Position numbers and translations under genes: made by a program
Virus record (IMG/VR): IMGVR_UViG_3300007511_001080
Span: 1 to 64,000 of that record
DNA from: a virus
Length of the DNA: 64,000 nt
Direction: 5' to 3' (one strand)
Notes under the pieces: generated by a model
What the model saw: the letters and a program-made list of their open reading frames with translations, nothing else
Databases searched by the model: none
What the model was told of the DNA's origin: nothing
Part shown: positions 24,106-30,725 of the stretch, piece by piece
How positions within the stretch are numbered: position 1 is the first letter of the stretch
Layout: the number at the start of each line of letters is the position of its first letter

Positions 24106-24819
24106 TTACCATTTAATTATCTTTAAATTTTTGACTATACCTTGTTGAAAGGTATTCCAATCAGATTCCCATATAATATGGAAATTATATCCTTGAGATT
24201 TGATAAATTCGGCTCGTATTTTATCTTTTTCCCATTTCTCTTGAGCAGTATACCCAACAATTTTCTTATCAGCAGAATATATGTTTGGATTTGCATGAAA
24301 ATAATCACCAAAAAATTCATATACATTATTTTCAATCAATCCATCAACAAAATATTTTCCAATCTTAACTTCCCTATTTGATTCACCACTAGGTATGTTT
24401 AGATAATCTAAACATTGTTCGGAATTTGAACTTCCTCTACCAAATTTTTTATATAATGCTTTATCTAAATCTGGAACTGGTCTTTTTAATTTTTCATATA
24501 CTCGTATGTAAGCATCTTTTGTCAAATCCCCTCTCAATAATGGTTTATTATATTCTGGATTTTCATCTCTCACCTGTTGTTTTATTTCTATCCACAAACC
24601 ATAATTTGGATGAAGTTTATTTCCTATGGTTATTAATTTTCCATCTACAACTGCCCTCAATCCATTTGACAAACAATGATTTACCCTCTTTCCAACTTTA
24701 GATTGAGAATGTCTTTTAGAACCATCTGGAGCATTCCATCCCCAAGATGCTTTATCAAATTCGGTATAATGACATAGTTTACCAGTAGTATTACATACTT
24801 TATGTTCAAATATTTTCAA
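24106..24819 (-). CDS. Vsr-like homing endonuclease
   Basis: 237 aa. C-terminal half carries the Vsr/EDxHD-type nuclease pattern: KYFVDGLIENNVYEFFGDYFH near residue 155, then a NP.IY.....VGYTAQEKW segment, then KGYNFHIIWESDWN-like GYNFHIIWESDW. The N-terminal half is probably a DNA-binding region. It is free-standing among tRNA genes, as expected for a mobile endonuclease. TGAGG precedes the ATG. Confidence 0.75.
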   Translation of the reverse strand: MKIFEHKVCNTTGKLCHYTEFDKASWGWNAPDGSKRHSQSKVGKRVNHCLSNGLRAVVDGKLITIGNKLHPNYGLWIEIKQQVRDENPEYNKPLLRGDLTKDAYIRVYEKLKRPVPDLDKALYKKFGRGSSNSEQCLDYLNIPSGESNREVKIGKYFVDGLIENNVYEFFGDYFHANPNIYSADKKIVGYTAQEKWEKDKIRAEFIKSQGYNFHIIWESDWNTFQQGIVKNLKIIKW

Positions 24820-24843
24820 TTTTCAACCTCAAAAATTTTTAAT

Positions 24844-24917
24844 TGGCAGGTCACCAAGGAATCGAACCCTGACCAAGAGATTTGGAGTCTCTTATTCTAC
24901 CATTAAACTAGTGACCT
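24844..24917 (-). tRNA. tRNA-Trp (CCA), CCA encoded
   Basis: Acceptor AGGTCAC/GTGACCT, anticodon loop CTCCAAA between AGAGA and TCTCT, discriminator G, encoded CCA. Two bases overlap the stop codon of the upstream gene. Confidence 0.92.
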
Positions 24918-25164
24918 ATTTCTTCTTTTTCTTCTCAATCTTCTTTTCAAGATTTTTCAATTCTTCTTTCTTATTAATAATCTCTTTTTTTAGTCTTTCC
25001 AAATCCTTCATATCTGCTAATGCCATCTCCATGCGATTTACCATAGTTTGAGTCTCTTCGATGAGAGAAGGTAGAATTGCGAAATTTCTAGTTTCCATGC
25101 AGGTTCTCATTTCAGTAAGAACATCACACACATAGCGATTTAGACCATAAAGACCATAATTCAT
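24916..25164 (-). CDS. conserved coiled-coil protein, 82 aa
   Basis: Starts MNYGLYGLNRYVCDVLTEMR, a pattern I associate with T4-like marine phages, then a helical region ending in a lysine/glutamate coiled coil (KKEELKNLEKKIEKKKKK). Function unknown. Confidence 0.7.
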   Translation of the reverse strand: MNYGLYGLNRYVCDVLTEMRTCMETRNFAILPSLIEETQTMVNRMEMALADMKDLERLKKEIINKKEELKNLEKKIEKKKKK

Positions 25165-25183
25165 ATATACTTTCTGTTAAATT

Positions 25184-25259
25184 TGGAGCGAGTGAAGGGG
25201 CTCGAACCCTCGACATCCACGTTGGCAACGTGGCTCTCTACCAGCTGAGATACACTCGC
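25184..25259 (-). tRNA. tRNA-Gly (GCC), CCA encoded
   Basis: Acceptor GCGAGTG/CACTCGC, anticodon loop TTGCCAA between CCACG and CGTGG, discriminator T, encoded CCA. Confidence 0.93.
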
Positions 25260-25265
25260 TCATGT

Positions 25266-25326
25266 TAGGGATGATAGGACTTGAACCTGCGACCTTATGC
25301 TCCCAAAGTATGTGCACTATCTCCCT
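25266..25326 (-). pseudogene. decayed tRNA-Pro(TGG)-like sequence
   Basis: 61 nt. The 3' half is tRNA-like (loop TTTGGGA, GGTCGCAGGTTCAAGTCC, acceptor 3' side ATCCCT), but about 12 nt of the D-arm are missing, the T-stem and anticodon stem have mismatches, and CCA has become ACA. It differs from the intact tRNA-Pro at 24019, so it is not a recent copy. The end of the 61-codon gene at 25295 lies inside it. Confidence 0.7.
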
Positions 25327-25483
25327 TTTGAACATCTATTTTGACCTCAACCTTTGCGAATTCTTTTAGTATTTCTATTAGTCTTGCATTTTTCTCAGGA
25401 CTTAATTTGCGCATTTGCTGAATACTCGCACCATCAAAACCCATTTTATATAATTCGTTATGTCCTATTTCTTGGTTTGACAT
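25295..25483 (-). CDS. hypothetical protein, 62 aa, ending in tRNA remnant
   Basis: Helical (GFDGASIQQMRKLSPEKNARLIEILKEFAK). The last ten or so codons (GDSAHTLGA) and the stop are read from the tRNA-Pro remnant, so the original C-terminus was probably different. Function unknown. Confidence 0.55.
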   Translation of the reverse strand: MSNQEIGHNELYKMGFDGASIQQMRKLSPEKNARLIEILKEFAKVEVKIDVQKGDSAHTLGA

Positions 25484-25873
25484 TTATCCTTCAAAAATAC
25501 TCACTAGTTCTTTAGTTAAATTCATTGCGGTTACCGTAGCAGGAATAACACTTCCTAACATAACTGCTTTATCGTTCCAATAAAATCCTACTGCCGTCCA
25601 AGAATATGCTCCAATCACATAAAATAATTGTCCAAATAAAGGTAAGTCTGAATTCTGTAAAAATATTCCTATAACAGCTGATACAACTCCAATCCATTTG
25701 AAATATGAATCTGGCCCACCTGTTGGTGTACTTGGCGAAACCTCTTCAAACTGTTGTTGCATTTCTTCAAGTTCTTCTTGAAGTCGCCTTTTTTCTTTCG
25801 ACAATTCCATTGCAAGACTTCCCGCCTTGCTCATTTGTCTTTCTTCTTTTAAATCTATATCTTTAGTATTCAT
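25484..25873 (-). CDS. membrane protein with coiled coil, 129 aa
   Basis: A charged N-terminal coiled coil (about residues 5-45) is followed by two or three hydrophobic segments (YFKWIGVVSAVIGIFL, LFYVIGAYSWTAVGFYW, a weaker third). Not recognised. Confidence 0.65.
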   Translation of the reverse strand: MNTKDIDLKEERQMSKAGSLAMELSKEKRRLQEELEEMQQQFEEVSPSTPTGGPDSYFKWIGVVSAVIGIFLQNSDLPLFGQLFYVIGAYSWTAVGFYWNDKAVMLGSVIPATVTAMNLTKELVSIFEG

Positions 25874-25887
25874 ATAACACTAATGGT

Positions 25888-26136
25888 CTATCTCGTTAGA
25901 TTACTATATATCTCAAGTTTTTCCATTTTGTTCTGTATACCTTGAACAATATCTGCATCATCTACCAAACCATTCTTTTTCATCAGTTCAATCATACACA
26001 CAACATCTGCAACTTCTTGTTTCAAGTCTCGTAAGGCATGAACTTTGAAATCGGTCCTTAAAACCTTGGAACATGCTTGAGTCAGTTCACCACATTCTTC
26101 CATAGTGATAATCATAAGTTCTGTAAGTTTTTCCAT
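25888..26136 (-). CDS. mazG: MazG-like nucleotide pyrophosphohydrolase
   Basis: 82 aa. EECGELTQACSK (E-E-x-x-E) near residue 12 and LKQEVADVVCMIELM (E-x-x-D) near 40 are the metal-binding helices of the MazG fold. It hydrolyses NTPs or alarmones; in marine phages it is discussed as a modulator of host ppGpp or nucleotide pools. A minimal single-domain form. Confidence 0.85.
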   Translation of the reverse strand: MEKLTELMIITMEECGELTQACSKVLRTDFKVHALRDLKQEVADVVCMIELMKKNGLVDDADIVQGIQNKMEKLEIYSNLTR

Positions 26137-26148
26137 AAATTACTTTCT

Positions 26149-26226
26149 TGGCGGTCCCAATGAGATTTGAACTCATGTCTCGGCAGTGACAGTGCCGTGT
26201 CCTAGACCTGACTGAACGATGGGACC
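26149..26226 (-). tRNA. tRNA-Asp (GTC), CCA encoded
   Basis: Acceptor GGTCCCA/TGGGACC, anticodon loop CTGTCAC between CGGCA and TGCCG, discriminator G, encoded CCA. Confidence 0.93.
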
Positions 26227-26227
26227 A

Positions 26228-26303
26228 TGGCTCCCCGAGCTGGACTCGAACCAGCGACCGAGGCGTTAACAGCGCCTTGCTCTACCAACTGAGCTATCGA
26301 GGA
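26228..26303 (-). tRNA. tRNA-Asn (GTT), CCA encoded
   Basis: Acceptor TCCTCGA/TCGGGGA, anticodon loop CTGTTAA between AGGCG and CGCCT, discriminator G, encoded CCA. Confidence 0.93.
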
Positions 26304-26304
26304 A

Positions 26305-26379
26305 TGGAGCACCCTCTCGGATTTGAACCGAGTATTGAAGCTTACAAGGCTACTGTTATACCAATTTAACTAAGGGTGC
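26305..26379 (-). tRNA. tRNA-Thr (TGT), CCA encoded
   Basis: Acceptor GCACCCT/AGGGTGC, anticodon loop CTTGTAA, one T-T mismatch in the anticodon stem, discriminator T, encoded CCA. One nt from tRNA-Asn. Confidence 0.9.
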
Positions 26380-26482
26380 TTGTCTTATAAAGAATTAATG
26401 CATATGCCCTTTGTACGGAAGAGGAAAATTATCCAGTTCTTGCCATCCTTCCCTAAATTATCACATAAATCAATCCTATTAT

Positions 26483-26566
26483 TGGTGGGCGGAGGCGGAG
26501 TCGAACCACCACAGTCTTAGACGGCAGATTTACAGTCTGTTGAGCTCACCTATGCTCAGTCCACCC
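26483..26566 (-). tRNA. tRNA-Tyr (GTA), CCA encoded
   Basis: 84 nt with a long variable arm. Acceptor GGGTGGA/TCCGCCC, anticodon loop CTGTAAA between CAGA and TCTG, discriminator A, encoded CCA. The 5' part is overlapped by the coding gene at 26546. The gap 26380-26482 shows nothing else. Confidence 0.92.
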
Positions 26567-26734
26567 TTTAGTATAAAATCCAACGAACATCCTGGCAGTC
26601 TCTGGACTACCTTCAAAAATATGTTGAGAAGTCGCTTCTCTAAGGTCATCAAACTCAATCCCCTCTTCATCCGTAGTGGACATCACTTCACCAGTGAAGC
26701 GACGTTCAACATCAAACACAAAATACTCATCCAT
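26546..26734 (-). CDS. hypothetical protein, 62 aa
   Basis: ATG at 26734 after CGGAG within the shared leader type. Acidic (STTDEEGIEFDDLREATSQ). Its last seven codons run into tRNA-Tyr, so the tail may have been acquired when the tRNA was inserted. Function unknown. Confidence 0.6.
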   Translation of the reverse strand: MDEYFVFDVERRFTGEVMSTTDEEGIEFDDLREATSQHIFEGSPETARMFVGFYTKGWTEHR

Positions 26735-26775
26735 TTCGTATCTCCGAAAAGGTTAATCATCAATTGTTGAACCTT

Positions 26776-26804
26776 ATTTTCTCATATGCTGATAACATAG
26801 TCAA
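26776..26804 (-). promoter_or_regulatory. weak promoter with shared leader (copy 4)
   Basis: TTGACT (26804-26799), 17 nt, GAAAAT with TGA before it. Upstream ATGTTAT and downstream AACCTTTTCGGAG match the copies at 17942 and 20536. Confidence 0.45.
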
Positions 26805-26813
26805 GTCTTTTTT

Positions 26814-26871
26814 TGGCACCCCCAACATCCAAATTACAAGCTTGGTGCTCTGCTAATTGAGCTACACGGGC
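26814..26871 (-). pseudogene. decayed tRNA-Thr(TGT)-like sequence
   Basis: 58 nt. The 5' acceptor GCCCGTG, D-arm and anticodon arm (CCAAG CTTGTAA TTTGG) are intact, but the T-arm and most of the 3' acceptor strand are deleted before a final GGTGCCA. Not a copy of tRNA-Thr at 26305. Confidence 0.75.
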
Positions 26872-26900
26872 ATAGATAGCGAAATTTAATCATAATCATT

Positions 26901-27074
26901 CTACAAAACAAGTTCCACATCACATTTTGCAACCCCTGCATGTGGTGCAACAAAAATGTCACACTCAACCGGCTGCAGAACTTGTGTTGGTTGCAGTTTT
27001 TGTTCTTCACTGGGAACTTCTTCTTCCCATTCTTTGTTGCAGTAATTACATCGGTAATTATACGTAGGTGACAT
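26901..27074 (-). CDS. small zinc-ribbon protein, 57 aa
   Basis: Read from the gap. ATG at 27074 after AGGGAG. N-terminal YRCNYCNKEW gives C-x2-C like FmdB-type ribbons; two more cysteines are at residues 38 and 51. Follows the promoter at 27109. Role unknown, possibly regulatory. Confidence 0.62.
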   Translation of the reverse strand: MSPTYNYRCNYCNKEWEEEVPSEEQKLQPTQVLQPVECDIFVAPHAGVAKCDVELVL

Positions 27075-27108
27075 TTTTTGTTGCTCCCTTTTAATTTAAT
27101 ACTTTATA

Positions 27109-27136
27109 CTTATATTTAAGATTCCTTTATTGTCAA
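27109..27136 (-). promoter_or_regulatory. sigma70-like promoter
   Basis: TTGACA (27136-27131), 16 nt, TATAAG (27114-27109), upstream of the zinc-ribbon gene. Confidence 0.55.
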
Positions 27137-27140
27137 GTGA

Positions 27141-27557
27141 TTACCACTCAATATCATATTCAAAGTTATTGGTGGTCATATTTTCTGCAATCAACTCTGC
27201 TCCATTACTCAAGTGAAACTTTGTTGCCATCTCTGTCTTTGGACTGAGCGTGACAAGTCTCTTGAATCGGTATGTTTCTCTAATCATGGCTTGTAAATCA
27301 AGGATAATTTTTCTACCCATCCCCTTCTCAAGTGACCAAAGTGTATATGCAACTACAATCGAGCCCACATTTGCGGACAATAAAGTTTCCTCATCTGCAG
27401 GAACCCTATCAAGATAAGCAAGACAGACGAATGCTCTTTCATCAATATGATAGACATCTCTACCTGGAGCAATTCTAACCTTACCCTTAATATGTGGCCG
27501 CACTGGGTCTTTTTTGATATACATCGACACAACTTTTGAGTCTACTTTTTCTATCAT
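27141..27557 (-). CDS. GNAT-like acetyltransferase, 138 aa
   Basis: From the ATG at 27557 after AAAGGAAAT; the longer in-frame opening reads through two tRNAs and is rejected. A central SIVVAYTLWSLEKGMGRKI resembles the acetyl-CoA loop of GNAT enzymes, followed by RLVTLSPKTEMATKFHLSNGAELI. Substrate unknown. Confidence 0.65.
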   Translation of the reverse strand: MIEKVDSKVVSMYIKKDPVRPHIKGKVRIAPGRDVYHIDERAFVCLAYLDRVPADEETLLSANVGSIVVAYTLWSLEKGMGRKIILDLQAMIRETYRFKRLVTLSPKTEMATKFHLSNGAELIAENMTTNNFEYDIEW

Positions 27558-27567
27558 ATTTCCTTTG

Positions 27568-27643
27568 TGGTGGAGCTGACAAGAATCGAACTTGCTACCT
27601 TCTGCGTGCAAGGCAGACGCTCTCCCAGATGAGCTACAGCCCC
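27568..27643 (-). tRNA. tRNA-Ala (TGC), CCA encoded
   Basis: Acceptor GGGGCTG/CAGCTCC, anticodon loop CTTGCAC between TCTGC and GCAGA, discriminator A, encoded CCA. Confidence 0.93.
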
Positions 27644-27644
27644 A

Positions 27645-27719
27645 TGGCACCCCGACTTGGAATTGAACCAAGAATGATGGCTTAGAAGGCCACTGTTATA
27701 TCCATTTAACTATCGGGGC
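27645..27719 (-). tRNA. tRNA-Arg (TCT), CCA encoded
   Basis: Acceptor GCCCCGA/TCGGGGT, anticodon loop CTTCTAA between GTGGC and GCCAT, discriminator G, encoded CCA. One nt from tRNA-Ala. Confidence 0.92.
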
Positions 27720-27729
27720 CTACACTATT

Positions 27730-27757
27730 ATTATACAGTATAAACCCCTTTTGTCAA
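27730..27757 (-). promoter_or_regulatory. sigma70-like promoter for tRNA-Arg/Ala
   Basis: TTGACA (27757-27752), 16 nt, TATAAT (27735-27730), ten bp before tRNA-Arg. Confidence 0.72.
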
Positions 27758-27767
27758 GTAACTCTAT

Positions 27768-27875
27768 TTAGGTGGAAGTATGACAATCTTCTGGACAAAG
27801 ATTATTGGGTGAACATCTACAAATTTCACAGGTACAATTATTACATTCACAATTTGGATTATTACAATTAGGCAC
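27768..27875 (-). CDS. cysteine-rich 35-aa protein (metallothionein-like)
   Basis: Read from the gap. GTG start at 27875 with a near-perfect AGGAGGT site. Nine of 35 residues are cysteine, in C-x-C and C-x2-C spacings (NCECNNCTCEICRCS), the pattern of metal-thiolate cluster proteins. No hydrophobic core. Lies downstream of amt. Metal binding is inference. Confidence 0.65.
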   Translation of the reverse strand: MPNCNNPNCECNNCTCEICRCSPNNLCPEDCHTST

Positions 27876-27907
27876 GGAACACCTCCTTCCTGAGCTTAGG
27901 TTGAGGA

Positions 27908-27931
27908 ATATGTGGAGTTGCCTCCACATAT
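27908..27931 (-). terminator. 10-bp stem with GCAA tetraloop after amt
   Basis: ATATGTGGAG pairs with CTCCACATAT around GCAA (a GNRA loop) just below the amt stop. No U-run follows, so it may be an mRNA 3' stabiliser or processing hairpin rather than a terminator. Confidence 0.5.
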
Positions 27932-27938
27932 CTATTTA

Positions 27939-29162
27939 TCACACAGGAACCATTTCTGCTTTAGGTTTTGAGTAACCCCGAATCATTTTGATTTCATCCT
28001 GAGTTACGAACTCACCTTGGCCAATAGTATAGGCGGCATGACCAAATTCTGCTAGGTCAATACCTTGTGTTTCTTCTTCAACTGAAACTCTCAACCCTAG
28101 TATTATTTTTACGATATACCAGACAATTAGACTTGTCGTAAATACAAACCCCCCTATAATTCCGATACCATAAAACTGGGTTAGGATTGATGCGTCTTCT
28201 TTGAAGATGCCAACTGCAAGTGTACCCCAAATTCCTGCAACAAGATGGACTGATAAAGCCCCCACAGGGTCATCTATTTTAATTTTATCAAAAAGTGGAA
28301 TTGCCAGAACTGCTAGACCTGCTCCAATAATTCCTATCATAATTGCTAAACCTATTGTTGGATAATCTGGTCCTGCTGTAATCGAGACTAAACCAGCAAG
28401 TGCACCATTCAATACCATCGTAAGGTCAACTTTCTTATACAGAAATTGAGTTATAATCATGGCAGTTACTGCACCAGCAGCTGCGGCCATGTTGGTGTTT
28501 AAGATTACACTTGCGATTGCATTGACATCATCTTTGGTTCCCATTGCGAGTTGAGAACCACCATTAAATCCAAACCAACCGAACCATAGAATAAAAGTAC
28601 CAAGTGTTGCTAATGGTAAATTTGATGGTGGAATAAGATTCACTTTTCCATCTTCAGAATACTTACCTGTTCTTGCACCCAGAAGTATTACTCCTGCGAG
28701 TGCGGCCCATCCTCCAACGGAGTGAACTATTGTTGAACCAGCAAAATCAGAGAATCCCATTTCAGATAGAAATCCCCCGCCCCATGTCCATGCACCTTGT
28801 AGTGGATAGATAACACTAGCAAGTACAAGAACAAAAAGCATAAATGACCAGAACTTCATGCGTTCTGCAATTGTTCCCGAAATGATACTTGCTGCCGTTG
28901 CAACAAACACCACTTGGAAAAAGAAATCTGACATACCAGAATGTTCTCCGTCTGAGATACTTCCATACATCAATTGATAACCTACTATGAAGAAGGCTAG
29001 GCAGGAGAGTGAATACAGACAGATATTCTTTGTCAGAATTGCTGTTGTATTTTTGGTTCTCACCATTCCTGCTTCTAACATTGAAAAGCCTGCCGCCATC
29101 AACATTACTAGTATACCACTAAAAAGAAGCAGAAAGGTATTTAATATATATTGAATTTCCAT
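27939..29162 (-). CDS. amt: ammonium transporter (Amt family)
   Basis: 407 aa, full family length, with eleven or so membrane helices. Conducts ammonium/ammonia across the inner membrane. Seen: TAASIISGTIAERM, WTWGGGFL, SDFAGSTIVHSVGGWA with D139 and the first pore histidine H147, WFGWFGFNGGS, and SVHLVAGIWG with the second histidine H306. The C-terminal cytoplasmic tail is present, as needed for PII control. Strong AAAGGAG site. An unusual auxiliary gene for a phage; it would raise host nitrogen uptake. Confidence 0.95.
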   Translation of the reverse strand: MEIQYILNTFLLLFSGILVMLMAAGFSMLEAGMVRTKNTTAILTKNICLYSLSCLAFFIVGYQLMYGSISDGEHSGMSDFFFQVVFVATAASIISGTIAERMKFWSFMLFVLVLASVIYPLQGAWTWGGGFLSEMGFSDFAGSTIVHSVGGWAALAGVILLGARTGKYSEDGKVNLIPPSNLPLATLGTFILWFGWFGFNGGSQLAMGTKDDVNAIASVILNTNMAAAAGAVTAMIITQFLYKKVDLTMVLNGALAGLVSITAGPDYPTIGLAIMIGIIGAGLAVLAIPLFDKIKIDDPVGALSVHLVAGIWGTLAVGIFKEDASILTQFYGIGIIGGFVFTTSLIVWYIVKIILGLRVSVEEETQGIDLAEFGHAAYTIGQGEFVTQDEIKMIRGYSKPKAEMVPV

Positions 29163-29232
29163 AATTCTCCTTTCAAAATGTATATATTATAATCACTTTT
29201 TAAGGGAATTATTAATCAAAAGTCGAAAAGGG

Positions 29233-29251
29233 GTGATTAAAAATTAATCAC
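29233..29251 (-). terminator. weak terminator after the Na/Pi gene
   Basis: GTGATTAA/TTAATCAC, 8-bp stem with a 3-nt loop, five bp after the stop codon, followed on the minus strand by CCCCTTTT. Confidence 0.4.
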
Positions 29252-29255
29252 ATAT

Positions 29256-29693
29256 TTAAAATCTTGATACAAACTTTGCTATTTGATGTACAAGAGGTAG
29301 GAGTAAAACTGCCATAAAAAGATTTACACCAGTATGTACCATTGCAATATGTCTGGTGATTCCTGTTGGAATTCCATCTGAAACAAGAAGTCCTGCAAGC
29401 CATATCGTTCCAGTAGTTCCAATGTTTGCACCAAGGACTGCACCAATCGCAGCTGGAAGAGGTAGGGCACCACCAGCAACCAGACCAATAATTGCAGTAG
29501 TAGAAAGAGAACTGGATTGCCAAAGAAGTGTCATAATAATCCCACCGAAAAACATATATATTGGATTTCCAAGAAACCATTGAAGATGGTCAATGTTACC
29601 CATCGCTTTCATACCACCTGAAAATAGTTTTAAGCCCACATAAAATATGACTAAACCAATTAATGTTTGAATGATAGGATTATTGAATTCCAT
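29256..29693 (-). CDS. half-size Na/Pi cotransporter-family protein
   Basis: 145 aa from the ATG at 29693 (AAGGTG site); an in-frame ATG at 29738 adds a basic N-terminus but has no ribosome site. The NptA/PF02690-type repeat is clear: WQSSSLSTTAIIGL with QSSS at 59-62, then GAVLGANIGTTGT. Four or so membrane helices. Full transporters carry two inverted repeats, so this single repeat would have to dimerise or pair with a host protein. It precedes amt on the same strand. Confidence 0.85.
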   Translation of the reverse strand: MEFNNPIIQTLIGLVIFYVGLKLFSGGMKAMGNIDHLQWFLGNPIYMFFGGIIMTLLWQSSSLSTTAIIGLVAGGALPLPAAIGAVLGANIGTTGTIWLAGLLVSDGIPTGITRHIAMVHTGVNLFMAVLLLPLVHQIAKFVSRF

Positions 29694-29796
29694 CTTCTGC
29701 ACCTTCTTAATAAGTTTTGCTTTCTTCGATACTTTCATACATTATATATTTTTCATTGATTCTTTAATGTTTAGAAAATGTTAAGAAGACGATATA

Positions 29797-29804
29797 TCTA
29801 AATA
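29797..29804 (+). promoter_or_regulatory. late-like promoter on the plus strand
   Basis: TCTAAATA (one base off the TATAAATA core), 37 bp upstream of the GTG of the zinc-finger gene. Confidence 0.45.
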
Positions 29805-29840
29805 AAAAGAAATCGCTGGTCAAGTGATGGAAAGGATAAA

Positions 29841-29996
29841 GTGTCGAATATAAAAGAGAAAGAAAAACAACCAGATAATTATTGTGAATATGGATTTATA
29901 AGTTGTTTTGAATGTGATGAAATTTTTACTAATAAAGAAGAATTAGAAAAACATGAAAAAGAACATTTAATAAATGAACAAGTAGTAGCAATTTAA
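29841..29996 (+). CDS. small C2H2 zinc-finger protein, 51 aa
   Basis: One of two plus-strand genes. GTG start at 29841, preceded by AAAGGA. CFECDEIFTNKEELEKHEKEH is a C-x2-C-x12-H-x3-H finger; the N-terminus is charged. Oriented against its neighbours and behind a late-like promoter. Function unknown; nucleic-acid binding is inferred. Confidence 0.6.
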   Translation: MSNIKEKEKQPDNYCEYGFISCFECDEIFTNKEELEKHEKEHLINEQVVAI

Positions 29997-30012
29997 AAAT
30001 CTAGTTCTGGTT

Positions 30013-30228
30013 TCAAGATTCTTTATACCACGAACCATCTTCTCGTTGTTTCATATTTCTCCAATGCTTGCCCGGATAAAAAGCATCTAAATGGCAATCT
30101 TCATGAGTTAAACATTTTGTATATGGTTCATTTTTTAATATATGAGTATTTGATATTTCTTTTATAACTAAATTACGATAAATCCCCCAACCCTCAGAAA
30201 ATGGATTAGGTTGTTTAACTTTAGTCAT
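30013..30228 (-). CDS. hypothetical protein, 71 aa
   Basis: Two cysteines and several histidines in KCLTHEDCHLDAFYPGKHW could bind a metal; ends GSWYKES. Not recognised. Confidence 0.6.
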   Translation of the reverse strand: MTKVKQPNPFSEGWGIYRNLVIKEISNTHILKNEPYTKCLTHEDCHLDAFYPGKHWRNMKQREDGSWYKES

Positions 30229-30254
30229 AGTTTTTTTCCTTTATTGTAAATATC

Positions 30255-30725
30255 TTAAACAGGTGCATTCCACCAGCCTTCATGCGGAAAAAATATCCAG
30301 CAATTCTCTGTATCCTTAGCCATATCTTGTGCATAATAATGTGGTTTGAATTGTGCTTCATTATTCCACCATAAGGTTGCATATCTAACATCTACTATAT
30401 TCTGTTCTGGTCCTTTTCGTGGCCCTTTAATATGTTGAGCCATTCTTTCAAATGTTTCTCCCGAATCACAAATATCATCTACAATCAAGACTCTTTCATC
30501 TGTAGGTCTGGGTAAATAATCTTCCCAAGTCGGGAAATCTCGCAATGCTGCTTTAACAGGTTTGAATGGTTTCTTGAACCAATGACTCAACATGACGCCT
30601 GGAACCAGACCACCCCTTGAAATACCAACTATTACCTGTGGGTCAAATTTGGATAATACAATCTCTCTACATAATACATTGACATCTCGCCTCATTTCCT
30701 CCCATGAATACCATAGTTTTTTCAT
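30255..30725 (-). CDS. purine-type phosphoribosyltransferase
   Basis: 156 aa. PRPP-binding motif VLIVDDICDSGET near residue 80, SRGGLVPG loop near 37. Size and motifs suit a xanthine/guanine phosphoribosyltransferase that turns a free base and PRPP into a nucleotide. ATGA overlap with guaC: one purine operon. Confidence 0.82.
   Translation of the reverse strand: MKKLWYSWEEMRRDVNVLCREIVLSKFDPQVIVGISRGGLVPGVMLSHWFKKPFKPVKAALRDFPTWEDYLPRPTDERVLIVDDICDSGETFERMAQHIKGPRKGPEQNIVDVRYATLWWNNEAQFKPHYYAQDMAKDTENCWIFFPHEGWWNAPV

Noticed and set aside
26411-26770. 119-codon plus-strand frame
   Set aside because: Antisense to tRNA-Tyr and the 62-aa gene; no coding evidence.
27558-27671. N-terminal extension of the GNAT-like gene
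   Set aside because: It reads through tRNA-Ala and into tRNA-Arg; the ATG at 27557 has a good ribosome site.
29184-29190. TATAAT upstream of amt as a promoter
   Set aside because: No -35 at a usable distance and no extended -10; amt is more likely transcribed with the Na/Pi gene.
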